Below are positions 46,810-55,742 of a DNA stretch of 64,000 nucleotides, in pieces; the first letter of the stretch is position 1, and the number at the start of each line of letters is the position of its first letter. The position numbers and the translations under genes are program-made. Source of the stretch: Silicimonas sp. (GTDB lineage: Bacteria; Pseudomonadota; Alphaproteobacteria; Rhodobacterales; Rhodobacteraceae); the NCBI GenBank assembly GCA_022826205.1, contig JAJDVJ010000099.1, positions 1 to 64,000 of the forward strand, in the 5' to 3' direction. The notes below the pieces were generated by a model that worked only from the letters and a program-made list of their open reading frames with translations, made no database searches and was not told the origin of the DNA.

Positions 46810-48342
46810 TCAAAGCGGAATGTTGTCGTGCTTTTTCCACGGGTTGTGGAGACTTTTTGCCCTCAAGGAGGCAAAGGCGCGGCAGACGCGACGTCGTGTC
46901 GAGTGCGGCATGATGACCTCATCAACGAAACCTCGCTCGGCCGCCCGGAACGGATTTGCGAAGTTTCGCTCGTATTCCTCCGTGCGGGCCGCAATCTTGT
47001 CGGCGTCTTTCAACTCGGAACGATAGAGGATCTCGGCCGCCCCCTTCGCACCCATGACAGCGACCTGTGCGGTCGGCCAGGCGTAGTTGAAGTCTCCGCG
47101 CAGGTGCTTTGACGCCATGACGACATAAGCGCCGCCATAGGCCTTTCGGGTGATGACTGTGACCTTGGGCACGGTGGCCTCGCCATAGGCGAACAGCAGC
47201 TTGGCCCCGTGCTTGATCACGCCGCCGTATTCCTGGGCCGTCCCAGGCAGAAAGCCCGGCACGTCCACGAAGGTGAGAATCGGGATCTCGAATGCATCGC
47301 AGAACCTGACGAACCTGGCGGCCTTGCGTGAACTGTCAATGTCCAGAACGCCCGCCAGCACCAATGGCTGGTTTGCAACGACACCCACGGTTCGCCCCTC
47401 AAGCCGGACGAAGCCGGTGATGATGTTCGCCGCGAAATCCGCCTGTATCTCGAAAAAGTCGCCTTCGTCGGCCACTTTGAAAATCAGTTCCTTCATGTCG
47501 TAGGGCTGATTCGGATTTTCCGGGGCCAGCGTATCGAGGCTCTCCTCTACTCGCGCCGGGTCATCGAAGAACGGTCGGGACGGCACCTTGTCTCGGTTGT
47601 TCAAGGGCAGGAAGTCGAAGAAGCGCCGAATTTCCGCCAGCGCCTCGACATCGTCGTGGAATGCGCCATCAGCCACCGAGCTCTTCTTCGTGTGTGTCGA
47701 GGCGCCGCCAAGATCTTCCGCAGTCACCACCTCGTTCGTTACCGTCTTCACGACGTCCGGGCCGGTTACGAACATGTAGGAACTGTCCTCCACCATGAAG
47801 ATGAAGTCGGTCATCGCCGGAGAGTAAACTGCGCCGCCCGCGCACGGTCCCATGATGACGCTGATCTGCGGCACCACTCCGCTCGCCAGAACGTTGCGCT
47901 GAAACACTTCGGCATATCCCGCAAGCGAGGCAACGCCTTCCTGTATGCGCGCGCCCCCTGAATCATTCAGTCCGATAATTGGCGCTCCGTTCTGAATCGC
48001 CATGTCCATGATCTTGCAGATTTTCTGGGCGTGAGTTTCGGAAAGCGATCCGCCAAATACCGTGAAGTCCTGGCTGAAGACATAGACCATGCGACCGTTG
48101 ATCGTCCCCCAGCCCGTGACAACGCCGTCACCCGCAGGCCTTGTGCGTTCCATCCCGAAATCAGTCGTTCGATGCGTGACGAACATGTCAAGTTCTTCGA
48201 ACGAGCCCTCGTCCAGCAACAGCTCGACCCGTTCGCGCGCCGTCAGCTTCCCCTTGGCATGATGGGCGGCGACCCGATCCTTGCCGCCGCCGACAACTGC
48301 ATCGGCCCTGCGTTTCGTGAGTTCATCGAGAATTTCTGACAT
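46810..48342 (-). CDS. pccB: Propionyl-CoA carboxylase beta (carboxyltransferase) subunit
   Basis: Protein of 510 aa. Carboxyltransferase signatures: [105 protein letters not shown] and [19 protein letters not shown] precedes ATG 48342; the open frame beyond to 48513 overlaps the promoter with regulator-type repeats. It ends [12 protein letters not shown], the normal C-terminus of the family. It forms the carboxylase with PccA. Confidence 0.96.
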   Translation of the reverse strand: MSEILDELTKRRADAVVGGGKDRVAAHHAKGKLTARERVELLLDEGSFEELDMFVTHRTTDFGMERTRPAGDGVVTGWGTINGRMVYVFSQDFTVFGGSLSETHAQKICKIMDMAIQNGAPIIGLNDSGGARIQEGVASLAGYAEVFQRNVLASGVVPQISVIMGPCAGGAVYSPAMTDFIFMVEDSSYMFVTGPDVVKTVTNEVVTAEDLGGASTHTKKSSVADGAFHDDVEALAEIRRFFDFLPLNNRDKVPSRPFFDDPARVEESLDTLAPENPNQPYDMKELIFKVADEGDFFEIQADFAANIITGFVRLEGRTVGVVANQPLVLAGVLDIDSSRKAARFVRFCDAFEIPILTFVDVPGFLPGTAQEYGGVIKHGAKLLFAYGEATVPKVTVITRKAYGGAYVVMASKHLRGDFNYAWPTAQVAVMGAKGAAEILYRSELKDADKIAARTEEYERNFANPFRAAERGFVDEVIMPHSTRRRVCRAFASLRAKSLHNPWKKHDNIPL

Positions 48343-48422
48343 GCATGCCTCCTGCGGACGGTGCTTCCCCTGAGTAGCGTTCAGGGACACTTCCGGGAAG
48401 CGAAACATTGAATAGCTGCGAG

Positions 48423-48462
48423 TTCTGCAAACCCGTCGACATGCAATTTGCAAATCTGCAAA
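48423..48462. promoter_or_regulatory. Putative ScfR/PccR operator in front of pccB
   Basis: The pccB upstream region contains TTCTGCAAAC (48423-48432), then TGCAATTTGCAAATCTGCAAA (48442-48462), that is, repeated TGCAA/TTTGCAAA half-sites. The R. sphaeroides propionyl-CoA regulator PccR binds TTTGCAAA-type repeats upstream of pccB, and a PccR-like gene lies 1.3 kb away. The site also faces the divergent MFS gene. Confidence 0.72.
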
Positions 48463-48511
48463 GTCCAGGTCGCGATGGACAGGCTCGAATCCGTCGTCTA
48501 AACGACGCCGC

Positions 48512-49735
48512 ATGAGACATGACGCAGAAGTTCGGTTCCCAAGCCGAACGACGCCTCCTCACATTCTGACACTTGTTCTTATGTCCGGCCTGAGCGCGCT
48601 GAGCATGAGCATCATCCTGCCGTCGATGCCGCAGATGACGCAAGATCTCGGCACTCGCTACGAAATCATGCAGTTCATGGTATCCGGATTCCTCGCCGCG
48701 ACCGCAGTGATGCAGCTGGTGATCGGGCCGATCAGCGACCGCTACGGCCGAAGGATCGTCACGCTTGTTGGGTTTGCCATGTTCGCAGCTGCGTCAATCG
48801 GTTGTGCATTGGCGCAATCGGTCGAAGTGCTGCTCGCTTTCCGCATGCTGCAATGCACCGGTGCGGTCGGGATGGTCCTGTCGCGCGCAATCGTCCGGGA
48901 CCTGTATGCACAGGACCAGGCGGCTTCGATGATCGGGTATGTCACGATGGGAATGGCCCTGGCACCGATGGTCGCGCCGTCGATCGGCGGCATGATGGAT
49001 CAGGCGTTTGGATGGCGCTCGGTATTCGTGTTCACGGCGGCTTCCAGCCTTGCTGTGCTCGTGCTCTGTCTGTTCGACCTCGGCGAGACCGCAAGCGGCG
49101 GCGGTGTCAGCTTCCTGAAGCAGGCCCGTGACTACCCCGAGCTTCTTTCGTCGCGCCGATTTTGGGGCTACGCCTTCGCGGCCGCGTTTGCGAGCGGTTC
49201 CTTCTTCGCCTTCCTTGGCGGAGCGCCCTATGTCGCATCGACGCTATACGGGCTTTCTCCGTTCTGGACAGGCATGTGCCTAGGTGCACCAGCCGTCGGC
49301 TACGCCTTCGGCAACTATCTGTCGGGCCGACTGTCGGTTAGCTTCGGCGTCAACCGGATGATCCGGAACGGAGCGATCGTCACTGCAGCCGGGCTAGGAA
49401 TCGCGATCACGCTTACTGTCCTCGGCCTGGATTCGCCCTTCGTCTTCTTCGGATTCGGTCCCCTGATCGGAGTCGGAAACGGCATGGTCATTCCGAATGC
49501 AAGTGCCGGAATGCTGTCGGTGCGCCCACATCTGGCAGGCAGCGCTTCAGGCATTGGCGGCGCATTCATGATCGGTGGAGGCGCCGCGCTGTCAGTGTTT
49601 GCAGGCATCCTGGTCCAGGACAGCACCAGCAGCGCTCCGCTGCTGGCGATGATGCTGACGTCCGTGGTCCTTGGCATCGTCTCGATCCAATACGTGTCCT
49701 GGCGAGAACAGCAGCTCGACTCCGGTGCATCTTGA
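48512..49735 (+). CDS. MFS transporter, Bcr/CflA type
   Basis: Protein of 407 aa with about 12 hydrophobic segments. The motif-A loop [16 protein letters not shown] and the antiporter segment [25 protein letters not shown] are typical of the drug/H+ antiporter-1 (Bcr/CflA) group. It is predicted to export small hydrophobic or charged compounds. It lies between pccB (divergent) and the ScfR-type regulator gene (same direction, 55 bp), with putative operator repeats on both sides, so its expression may be tied to the propionate module. Substrate unknown. Confidence 0.9.
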   Translation: MRHDAEVRFPSRTTPPHILTLVLMSGLSALSMSIILPSMPQMTQDLGTRYEIMQFMVSGFLAATAVMQLVIGPISDRYGRRIVTLVGFAMFAAASIGCALAQSVEVLLAFRMLQCTGAVGMVLSRAIVRDLYAQDQAASMIGYVTMGMALAPMVAPSIGGMMDQAFGWRSVFVFTAASSLAVLVLCLFDLGETASGGGVSFLKQARDYPELLSSRRFWGYAFAAAFASGSFFAFLGGAPYVASTLYGLSPFWTGMCLGAPAVGYAFGNYLSGRLSVSFGVNRMIRNGAIVTAAGLGIAITLTVLGLDSPFVFFGFGPLIGVGNGMVIPNASAGMLSVRPHLAGSASGIGGAFMIGGGAALSVFAGILVQDSTSSAPLLAMMLTSVVLGIVSIQYVSWREQQLDSGAS

Positions 49736-49739
49736 AAAA

Positions 49740-49768
49740 TTTGCGAATTTGCGAAACCATGTTTGCAG
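49740..49768. promoter_or_regulatory. Putative autoregulatory site of the ScfR-type regulator
   Basis: TTTGCGAATTTGCGAAA (49740-49756) is a direct repeat of TTTGCGAA, followed by GTTTGCAG (49761-49768), all in the 55 bp before the regulator start. The half-sites resemble those in front of pccB with C to G changes. Autoregulation is inferred from family practice. Confidence 0.6.
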
Positions 49769-49790
49769 ATATTCAACTTTGGCTGCTGAC

Positions 49791-51185
49791 ATGTCCGCCT
49801 CGAAACCATACGCGGGTGCGAAGCTCCGCGAAACGCGCACAAGGCTGGGACTGACCCAGAAGGCCTTCGCCCAGCGGCTTGGCATTTCGCTTCCCTACCT
49901 CAACCAGATGGAGAACAACCATCGGCCCGTTTCGTCATCCGTCATTCTGTCGTTGGTGAAAGAGTTCGACTTCGACGTTAAGGAACTGGCCTTGGGCGAA
50001 GGCGAGCGCATGGTCGCCGACCTTCGCGAAGCGCTTGCGGATCCGGTGTTCAGGGACGCGGTGCCACCGCAGGCAGACCTGCGGCTTGTGGCATCAAATG
50101 CCCCACTCGTCGCACGGGCCTTTCTCATGCTCCACCGAGCCCATACGCAAGCAAACGAGCGCCTTGCTTCGCTTGATGCGGCGCTCGGCCAGGACGGCAT
50201 ACGCCACGGAGCTTCGCCTTGGGACGAGGTCCGAGACTTTTTCCATTATTGCGACAACTACATCGATGCAGTTGACCGGACGGCGGAGCGCTTCACTGGG
50301 ACCGGAACAGCGGACCAGGCCGTCGAGAAGGCATGCAGAAAGCTCGACATCAAGATCCGGGACGCGGAGGACGAAGGCGAAATCAGACGTTACGACGCGA
50401 AAACGCGGACACTCTGGCTTTCGCCTTTGCCGTCCGAATCGACACGGCGCTTCCAGGCATTGCACCAGATTGCGCTGGAGGCCCATGACGATCTCATTGA
50501 GGCGACGCTGGATCTGGCACGGTTCCAGACCGAAACGGCGCGCAAGATCGCCAAGATCGGGTTGGCAAACTATTTTGCAGGAGCTGCCCTCATGCCTTAC
50601 CGGACTTTCCTGGCCGCGGCGCGCGACACGCGCTACGACCTCGATCGTCTCGCGCAGCGCTTCGGGGCGTCACTTGAACAAGTCGCTCATCGTCTTTCAA
50701 CTCTGCAGCGACCGGGGGCCAAGGGCGTCCCGTTTTTCTTTGTCCGGGTCGATCAGGCTGGCACGATCACGAAGCGCCATTCGGCAACTCCACTTCAGTT
50801 CGCGCGTTATGGCGGCGCATGCCCGCTGTGGAACGTGCACCGCGCCTTCGAGACTCCCGGACAGTTCTTGAGGCAACTCGCCGAGACACCGGATGGAATC
50901 CGGTATCTCTGCCTTGCCCGGGAGATCTCTGCGCCCGGGGAAGCGTTCCGTGCACCAGTCCGTCGCTTTGCGATAGCGCTTGGCTGCGAAATCAGCCACG
51001 CGAGCGAAATCGTGTATTCCGATGGCCTGGATCTTTCTGACGTCGAGAGCTTTGAGCCGATCGGAATATCCTGCCGGATTTGCGAACGCCGGAATTGCCA
51101 CCAACGTTCCGTACCGCCATTGGAGAGCGAACTGATTATCGACCACAATCGGCGGCACACACTGCCTTACGAAGTGGCAGGATAG
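49791..51185 (+). CDS. pccR: ScfR-family transcriptional regulator (PccR-like)
   Basis: Protein of 464 aa. An XRE-type helix-turn-helix at about 7-65 (GAKLRETRTRLGLTQKAFAQRLGISLPYLNQMENNHRPVS in pattern) is followed by a long middle domain and a C-terminal DUF2083-type effector part ending with CRICERRNCHQR, a conserved Cys cluster of these proteins. PccR of R. sphaeroides senses short-chain acyl-CoA and controls propionyl-CoA carboxylase; RamB and related proteins control other acyl-CoA routes. Position beside pccB supports the PccR role. ATG 49791 is chosen; the longer frame from 49671 lies within the MFS gene. Confidence 0.85.
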   Translation: MSASKPYAGAKLRETRTRLGLTQKAFAQRLGISLPYLNQMENNHRPVSSSVILSLVKEFDFDVKELALGEGERMVADLREALADPVFRDAVPPQADLRLVASNAPLVARAFLMLHRAHTQANERLASLDAALGQDGIRHGASPWDEVRDFFHYCDNYIDAVDRTAERFTGTGTADQAVEKACRKLDIKIRDAEDEGEIRRYDAKTRTLWLSPLPSESTRRFQALHQIALEAHDDLIEATLDLARFQTETARKIAKIGLANYFAGAALMPYRTFLAAARDTRYDLDRLAQRFGASLEQVAHRLSTLQRPGAKGVPFFFVRVDQAGTITKRHSATPLQFARYGGACPLWNVHRAFETPGQFLRQLAETPDGIRYLCLAREISAPGEAFRAPVRRFAIALGCEISHASEIVYSDGLDLSDVESFEPIGISCRICERRNCHQRSVPPLESELIIDHNRRHTLPYEVAG

Positions 51186-51823
51186 CGACGCGCTGCGGGA
51201 GCGTGTCTCGGCCTTGCCGTCGTCTCGTGGATGAAGGAAATGACGGCAAGTATCGGCATTCCGGTCAGATCGAATGGTGGGCGCGCCCACAAGCTACAGA
51301 GCGGTCCTGTCCGGACACTGGGTGTCTGCATTTGATCCTCGGTCTTGAAGATGTCGCCGACATGTCAGCAGGTTTCGGTGCTGTCATCTGCAGTCTTGGC
51401 CTGCACGAAGACGCGGCCTTCCCTTTGACCTGGCGGCCCGCTTCCAACACGGATGTGCAGCCATGATGCGCAACTTCGCAATTTTTGCCCATCGCAAGGT
51501 CCTGCACGGTATAGGATTTTCGATTGATCTCGATCCGATCGTCCTTGCCCAGGCCAGGGCCACTACTTATTGAACGGGTCATCGGTGCTCCGCCAATACG
51601 CATGATTGACGACAATCATGTTCTCACACGACGGTCCTGCAGGTGATGCCTTCAACTGAAGTCGCACCTGCGGAAGAATGGATTGAGGCGGACGTCGCGG
51701 CGAAAGAATGCCTCAAGTGCATCTCGCTCAACTCCTTGTCGCAAGCGACCCTGGCGGGAACCAAGTCGGTTTCGACGCATCTCGCAAGAGAAAGTGCCCC
51801 GCGAACGAAACCGACCGAACAGG
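51186..51823. other. Gene-poor spacer after the ScfR-type regulator
   Basis: 638 bp between convergent genes. Several frames of 80-130 codons are open, but none shows a recognisable domain, ribosome site or balanced composition. It may be decayed sequence. CATGATTGACGACAATCATG at 51600-51619 is an inverted repeat (CATGATTG/CAATCATG, 4-nt loop). Confidence 0.4.
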
Positions 51824-52555
51824 TCACACTTCCTCGACAGCCTCGCGAATGAATGCGAGGCACGAAGGATCAGAAAACCGGTGGTCGGCACCCTTGACCA
51901 GCGTCAGACGCATGTCGGGACCGTCTGCATGTTCCAGAAGTCGAAGTGCGGTCGAAGTCGAGACCGCCTCGTCCTCGGTGCCCTGCAGGAACCGAACCGG
52001 GAACGGCAACGGAAGCGGGTCGCGCAATACCAGATTGCGGCGCCCGTCCTCGATCAGGCGCTTCGTGACAATGTAGGGCTCGTCCGAGTAGTCGGACGGC
52101 AGTGCGATTTGCCCCTCGACTTCCAGCGTCGACTTCTGAACATCGTCGAACTCCTTCCAATACCCGTCTTCCGTGAAGTCGGGAGCCGCAGCAATGGTGA
52201 CGAGACCGCCAATCCTCTCGGGCATCCTGCGTGCCAAGAGGAGCGCAATCCAGCCGCCCATGGATGACCCGACAACGACCTGCGGCCCGTCGGTAAGGGC
52301 GTTGACGATGGCCGCGGCGTCGTCGGTCCAGTCACCGATCGTGCCCTCAAGAAAATCTCCCGATGATTCCCCGTGACCCGAATAGTCGAACCTTAGAAAG
52401 GCCCGGCCAGATTCTTGCGCCCATTGTTCAAGGTAGAGCGCCTTCGTGCCCGTCATGTCCGAGCGGAACCCGCCCAGAAACACGACACCGGGGCCTGTGC
52501 CTTCGATTTGGCTGTATGCAAGCCGTCGCCCGTCGTGCTGGAAGAAGCGAGTCAT
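51824..52555 (-). CDS. Alpha/beta hydrolase
   Basis: Protein of 243 aa. The fold shows GVVFLGGFRSDMTG (oxyanion region), LRFDYSGHGESSGDF, the nucleophile elbow VVGSSMGGWIALL with catalytic Ser, an acidic turn GTEDEAV and the catalytic His in VKGADHRFSDP. ATG 52555 gives MTRFFQHDGRRLAY; the frame start at 52570 adds 5 residues. The family includes esterases, thioesterases and serine aminopeptidase-like proteins, and substrate cannot be predicted. It resembles proteins annotated as palmitoyl-thioesterase (ABHD10) homologues. Confidence 0.9.
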   Translation of the reverse strand: MTRFFQHDGRRLAYSQIEGTGPGVVFLGGFRSDMTGTKALYLEQWAQESGRAFLRFDYSGHGESSGDFLEGTIGDWTDDAAAIVNALTDGPQVVVGSSMGGWIALLLARRMPERIGGLVTIAAAPDFTEDGYWKEFDDVQKSTLEVEGQIALPSDYSDEPYIVTKRLIEDGRRNLVLRDPLPLPFPVRFLQGTEDEAVSTSTALRLLEHADGPDMRLTLVKGADHRFSDPSCLAFIREAVEEV

Positions 52556-52978
52556 TGATGTGCACCCCATTTTTGGCAGGAACGAATGGCAGCCTGTCTT
52601 GCAGTCGTGACGGCGTGAATCACGGCATGCGCATTATTCTGGACTGTCGCGGAGCGAGCAACGCGAAATGCCTTCAGCGCATTTGCCGACAACTCCGGGC
52701 CTTGCATTTGCGCGCAGACAGCTCCTGCACTGAATTCCCCAGGTCCCACGCCCGGTCCTTCAACGCCGCCTTGGCATCGCCGAGCGGGTCGTGCGTTCTT
52801 GCGGAAAGGAACTGACTCCAAGGGACAGTTGCCTCCGTGAACCCTGCTAGCCACGGAAGATTGGTCACATGATCCAGACCCCACGCATGCTCCAAATTCA
52901 GTGTCACCGGCATGCGTCTGAAGTGTCGCACTGCACGTCTGGCGACCATCTGTCGAGTCATGTACGTGAGGCCATGCA
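52556..52978. other. Spacer between hydrolase and tcuA
   Basis: 423 bp between divergent genes, expected to hold both promoters. A minus-strand frame (52674-52979, 101 codons) with PVTLNLEHAWGLDHVTNLPWL is open, but I recognise no family in it. tcuR, the LysR gene often next to tcuAB in enterobacteria, is not here. Confidence 0.4.
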
Positions 52979-54373
52979 ATGACCTTGTCGAAGTTCATGA
53001 GATCACCTGACGTTCTGGTTGTCGGCGGCGGCAATGCGGCGCTCTGCGCGGCAATCTCTGCGCGTGAGGCGGGTGCGTCGGTGCAACTCCTTGAACGTGC
53101 TCCGAAGCCGTACCGGGGCGGAAACTCCCGGCACACCCGAAACTTCCGGTGCATGCATGCCGGACCGCTCGGTCAACTCACCGATACCTATGGCGAGGAC
53201 GAGTACTTCAGCGACTTGATGCAGGTCACGGGCGGGAAGACGGATGAGGCACTGGCCCGAATGGTGATTCGACATTCCGAGCACTGCTATCCGTGGATGG
53301 AGACGCACGGGGTGAGATTCCAGCCTTCGCTGTCGGGTACGCTTTCGCTCAGCCGCACCAACGCCTTCTTCCTGGGCGGTGGCAAGGCACTGGTCAACGC
53401 CTACTACCGTACGGCCGGGCAGCTCGGTGTCGAAGTCGCCTATGACGCGGAAGTGAAGCATCTGGCGCTGACCGACCAGGTCTCCGAAGTGCATGCGACA
53501 ATCGAAGGACGGGACGTCTCACTTGAACCTGGTGCCGTGGTCGTCGCCTCAGGCGGGTTCGAGGCAGACGTCGACTGGCTTGCCCGGGCTTGGGGCGAAG
53601 CCGCGAGAAACTTCCTGATTCGAGGCACACCCTACAACCGGGGTGAAGTGCTGCGCGACCTGCTGGATCAGGGCATCGAGAGCGTCGGCGACCCCACCCA
53701 ATGTCATGCCGTGGCCATCGACGGCCGCGCGCCCAGATTCGATGGCGGAATCGTGACTAGGCTGGATTGCGTACCGTTCTCGATCGTCGTGAACAAGGAG
53801 GGGAAACGGTTCTACGACGAAGGCGAGGACATGTGGCCCAAGCGCTATGCTATCTGGGGTCGCCTTGTGGCGACCCAGCCCAACCAGGTGGGCTTCGCGA
53901 TCATCGATGCAAAGTCGCGGGAACTCTTCATGCCGTCAGTGTTCCCGCCGGTGGAGGCAGGCACAATTGATGAACTGGCCCGGAAATTGCGTTTGCCGGA
54001 AGAAGCCCTCGGTCAGACAGTCGGTCAATTCAATGCAGCCTGCGTGGACGGATCGTTTCATCCAACCGAACTTGACGGGCTCGCAACCGTCGGACTTGAT
54101 CCGCCGAAATCGAACTGGGCCCGACCGATCACCGAGCCACCGTTCCTTGGCTACGAGCTTCGCCCGGGCGTGACCTTCACATATCTCGGGCTCAAGGTCG
54201 ACAAGTCTGCGCAAGTGCAGGGCACGGACGGGCCGGTCGAGAACCTATGGGCGGCCGGCGAGATCATGGCGGGTTCGATCCTGGGCCAAGGCTACCTGGC
54301 AGGATTTGGCATGGCGATCGGCACGGTCTTTGGCCGCCTTGCGGGAAAAAGTGCAGCAGCCCATGTTCGTTGA
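52979..54373 (+). CDS. tcuA: FAD-dependent tricarballylate dehydrogenase
   Basis: Protein of 464 aa of the FAD-binding fumarate-reductase superfamily. In Salmonella TcuA oxidises tricarballylate to cis-aconitate, passing electrons to TcuB. Visible: FAD fold DVLVVGGGNAALCAAISAREAG, GGNSRHTRNFRC near the isoalloxazine region, ASGGFEAD, FIRGTPYN-like FLIRGTPYNRGEVL, and the C-terminal GPVENLWAAGEIMAGSILGQGYLAGFGMAIGTVFGR. ATG 52979 is preceded by GTGAGG. The gene overlaps tcuB by 11 bp. An inner ATG (52997) is possible. Confidence 0.9.
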   Translation: MTLSKFMRSPDVLVVGGGNAALCAAISAREAGASVQLLERAPKPYRGGNSRHTRNFRCMHAGPLGQLTDTYGEDEYFSDLMQVTGGKTDEALARMVIRHSEHCYPWMETHGVRFQPSLSGTLSLSRTNAFFLGGGKALVNAYYRTAGQLGVEVAYDAEVKHLALTDQVSEVHATIEGRDVSLEPGAVVVASGGFEADVDWLARAWGEAARNFLIRGTPYNRGEVLRDLLDQGIESVGDPTQCHAVAIDGRAPRFDGGIVTRLDCVPFSIVVNKEGKRFYDEGEDMWPKRYAIWGRLVATQPNQVGFAIIDAKSRELFMPSVFPPVEAGTIDELARKLRLPEEALGQTVGQFNAACVDGSFHPTELDGLATVGLDPPKSNWARPITEPPFLGYELRPGVTFTYLGLKVDKSAQVQGTDGPVENLWAAGEIMAGSILGQGYLAGFGMAIGTVFGRLAGKSAAAHVR

Positions 54374-55424
54374 ATCCGTTTCAGAGGCCCGTCGACAAGC
54401 CGATATCTGCAATGCCTGCCGGTATTGCGAAGGCTACTGCTCGGTCTTCCCGGCAATGTTCAGCAAGCGGGAGTTCCATGATGGCGACCTGACGCAATTC
54501 GCCAACCTCTGCCATAATTGCCGGGGCTGCTACTACGCCTGCCAGTATACCGAGCCGCACGAATTCGCATTGAACCTGCCTGGGGCGCTGGCCGAACTGC
54601 GACACGAAAGCTGGAAGGCCTTCGCCTGGCCGCGCGTGCTGGCGGCTCTCTTCGACCGGGCGGGCGTGGCAGTGGCAGCAGGGCTGACACTGGCCTTCGC
54701 CACGCTCTTCTGGACGGCGTCAGTCTTGAGACCCGAAAACGGCGAAGGGTTCTATGCGATCATGTCACATGGGCTGATGGTTGCAATCTTTGCCCCTGCC
54801 TTCGTTTTGCCCCTCTTCGCGGTCGCGGTCTCGCTCCTGCGATACTGGCGATTCGTGGATGGCGGCACGCTGCGCCCAAGGGCAGTCTGGGCCGCGTGCC
54901 GTGCAGCCGGATCTATGCAGGACCTGTCCGGCGGCCATGGCGACGGCTGCAATTTCGAAGACGAGGACCGATACTCAAATGCGCGAAGGCATCTGCATCA
55001 GGCGACCCTTTACGGGTTCCTGCTGTGCTTCGCGTCCACTGCCAGCGGAACGGTGCTGCACTATGGCTTCGGGCTGGAGGCGCCATACGGACTCGTCAGT
55101 TTGCCCAAGCTCTTCGGACTGCCGGGCGGCATCCTCCTGTGCGTCGGCACTGCCGGGCTGGCCTGGCTCAAGACGAAAGCCGACCCGGAGCTCGGCTCAC
55201 CAAGGACATGGGGTGGAGAAATGGCCTTCGTGCTGCTGCTCTTCACGGTCAGTGCCACTGGCCTTGCACTGTATGTTGCCACAGGCAGCGACGCTGTCGC
55301 ATGGCTGCTACCCGTTCATCTTGGAACGGTCCTCACGTTCTTCCTGCTGACCCCCTATTCGAAGATGGCCCACGGATTCTACCGGCTGGCTGCATTGACC
55401 AAGGACGCGGAGTGCAAGCCATGA
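54363..55424 (+). CDS. tcuB: TcuB-type membrane electron-transfer protein
   Basis: Protein of 353 aa, membrane Fe-S/heme protein that re-oxidises TcuA and feeds electrons to the quinone pool. Two ferredoxin-type clusters at the N-terminus: CNACRYCEGYC and CHNCRGCYYAC. From about residue 95 there are about six membrane helices with histidines in helix regions (LHQATLYGFLLCFASTASGTVLHYGFG). ATG 54363 gives MFVESVSEARRQADI and overlaps tcuA by 11 bp. No tcuC permease follows; uptake might use the TRAP system at 19.5-22.9 kb, which is only a guess. Confidence 0.9.
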   Translation: MFVESVSEARRQADICNACRYCEGYCSVFPAMFSKREFHDGDLTQFANLCHNCRGCYYACQYTEPHEFALNLPGALAELRHESWKAFAWPRVLAALFDRAGVAVAAGLTLAFATLFWTASVLRPENGEGFYAIMSHGLMVAIFAPAFVLPLFAVAVSLLRYWRFVDGGTLRPRAVWAACRAAGSMQDLSGGHGDGCNFEDEDRYSNARRHLHQATLYGFLLCFASTASGTVLHYGFGLEAPYGLVSLPKLFGLPGGILLCVGTAGLAWLKTKADPELGSPRTWGGEMAFVLLLFTVSATGLALYVATGSDAVAWLLPVHLGTVLTFFLLTPYSKMAHGFYRLAALTKDAECKP

Positions 55425-55742
55425 TCGTCGGCATGCCAGACCGCTTCACCGGGAACGCCCGCCGGAGCACAATCCATGCGGGTGAATGGAGAATTCGAAG
55501 TCATGAAGCCAAGGCGCTGAAGCTTGCAGCCTGTGGAGACGGCATGTTGCGGCTAGGTTCCTTGGCGGGACGGCTCCATCGCCATGGCGAATCCTGAATG
55601 TGCAAATTGTGCAAATTCGTCGCAATCCACAAGAAAACTCGCAATGGACGTTGACATCATCAGGCTCCCGCGCCATCTGCGCACCAAATAACCCGCAACC
55701 GGGCGTTCCGTGGGCGCCAAACCGACGAGGAGCACGAGGCCG
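55425..55742. other. thrS leader region with a tandem repeat
   Basis: 318 bp between tcuB and thrS. An ATG overlapping the tcuB stop (ATGA at 55421) opens a 58-codon frame to 55597 with no known motif. At 55599-55616 TGTGCAAAT occurs twice in tandem, resembling the TGCAAA half-sites near pccB. No T-box is expected in this group and none is seen. Confidence 0.45.

Noticed and set aside
52674-52979. 101-codon minus frame upstream of tcuA as a possible regulator
   Set aside because: No helix-turn-helix or other known domain; it fills the divergent promoter space and overlaps the tcuA start.
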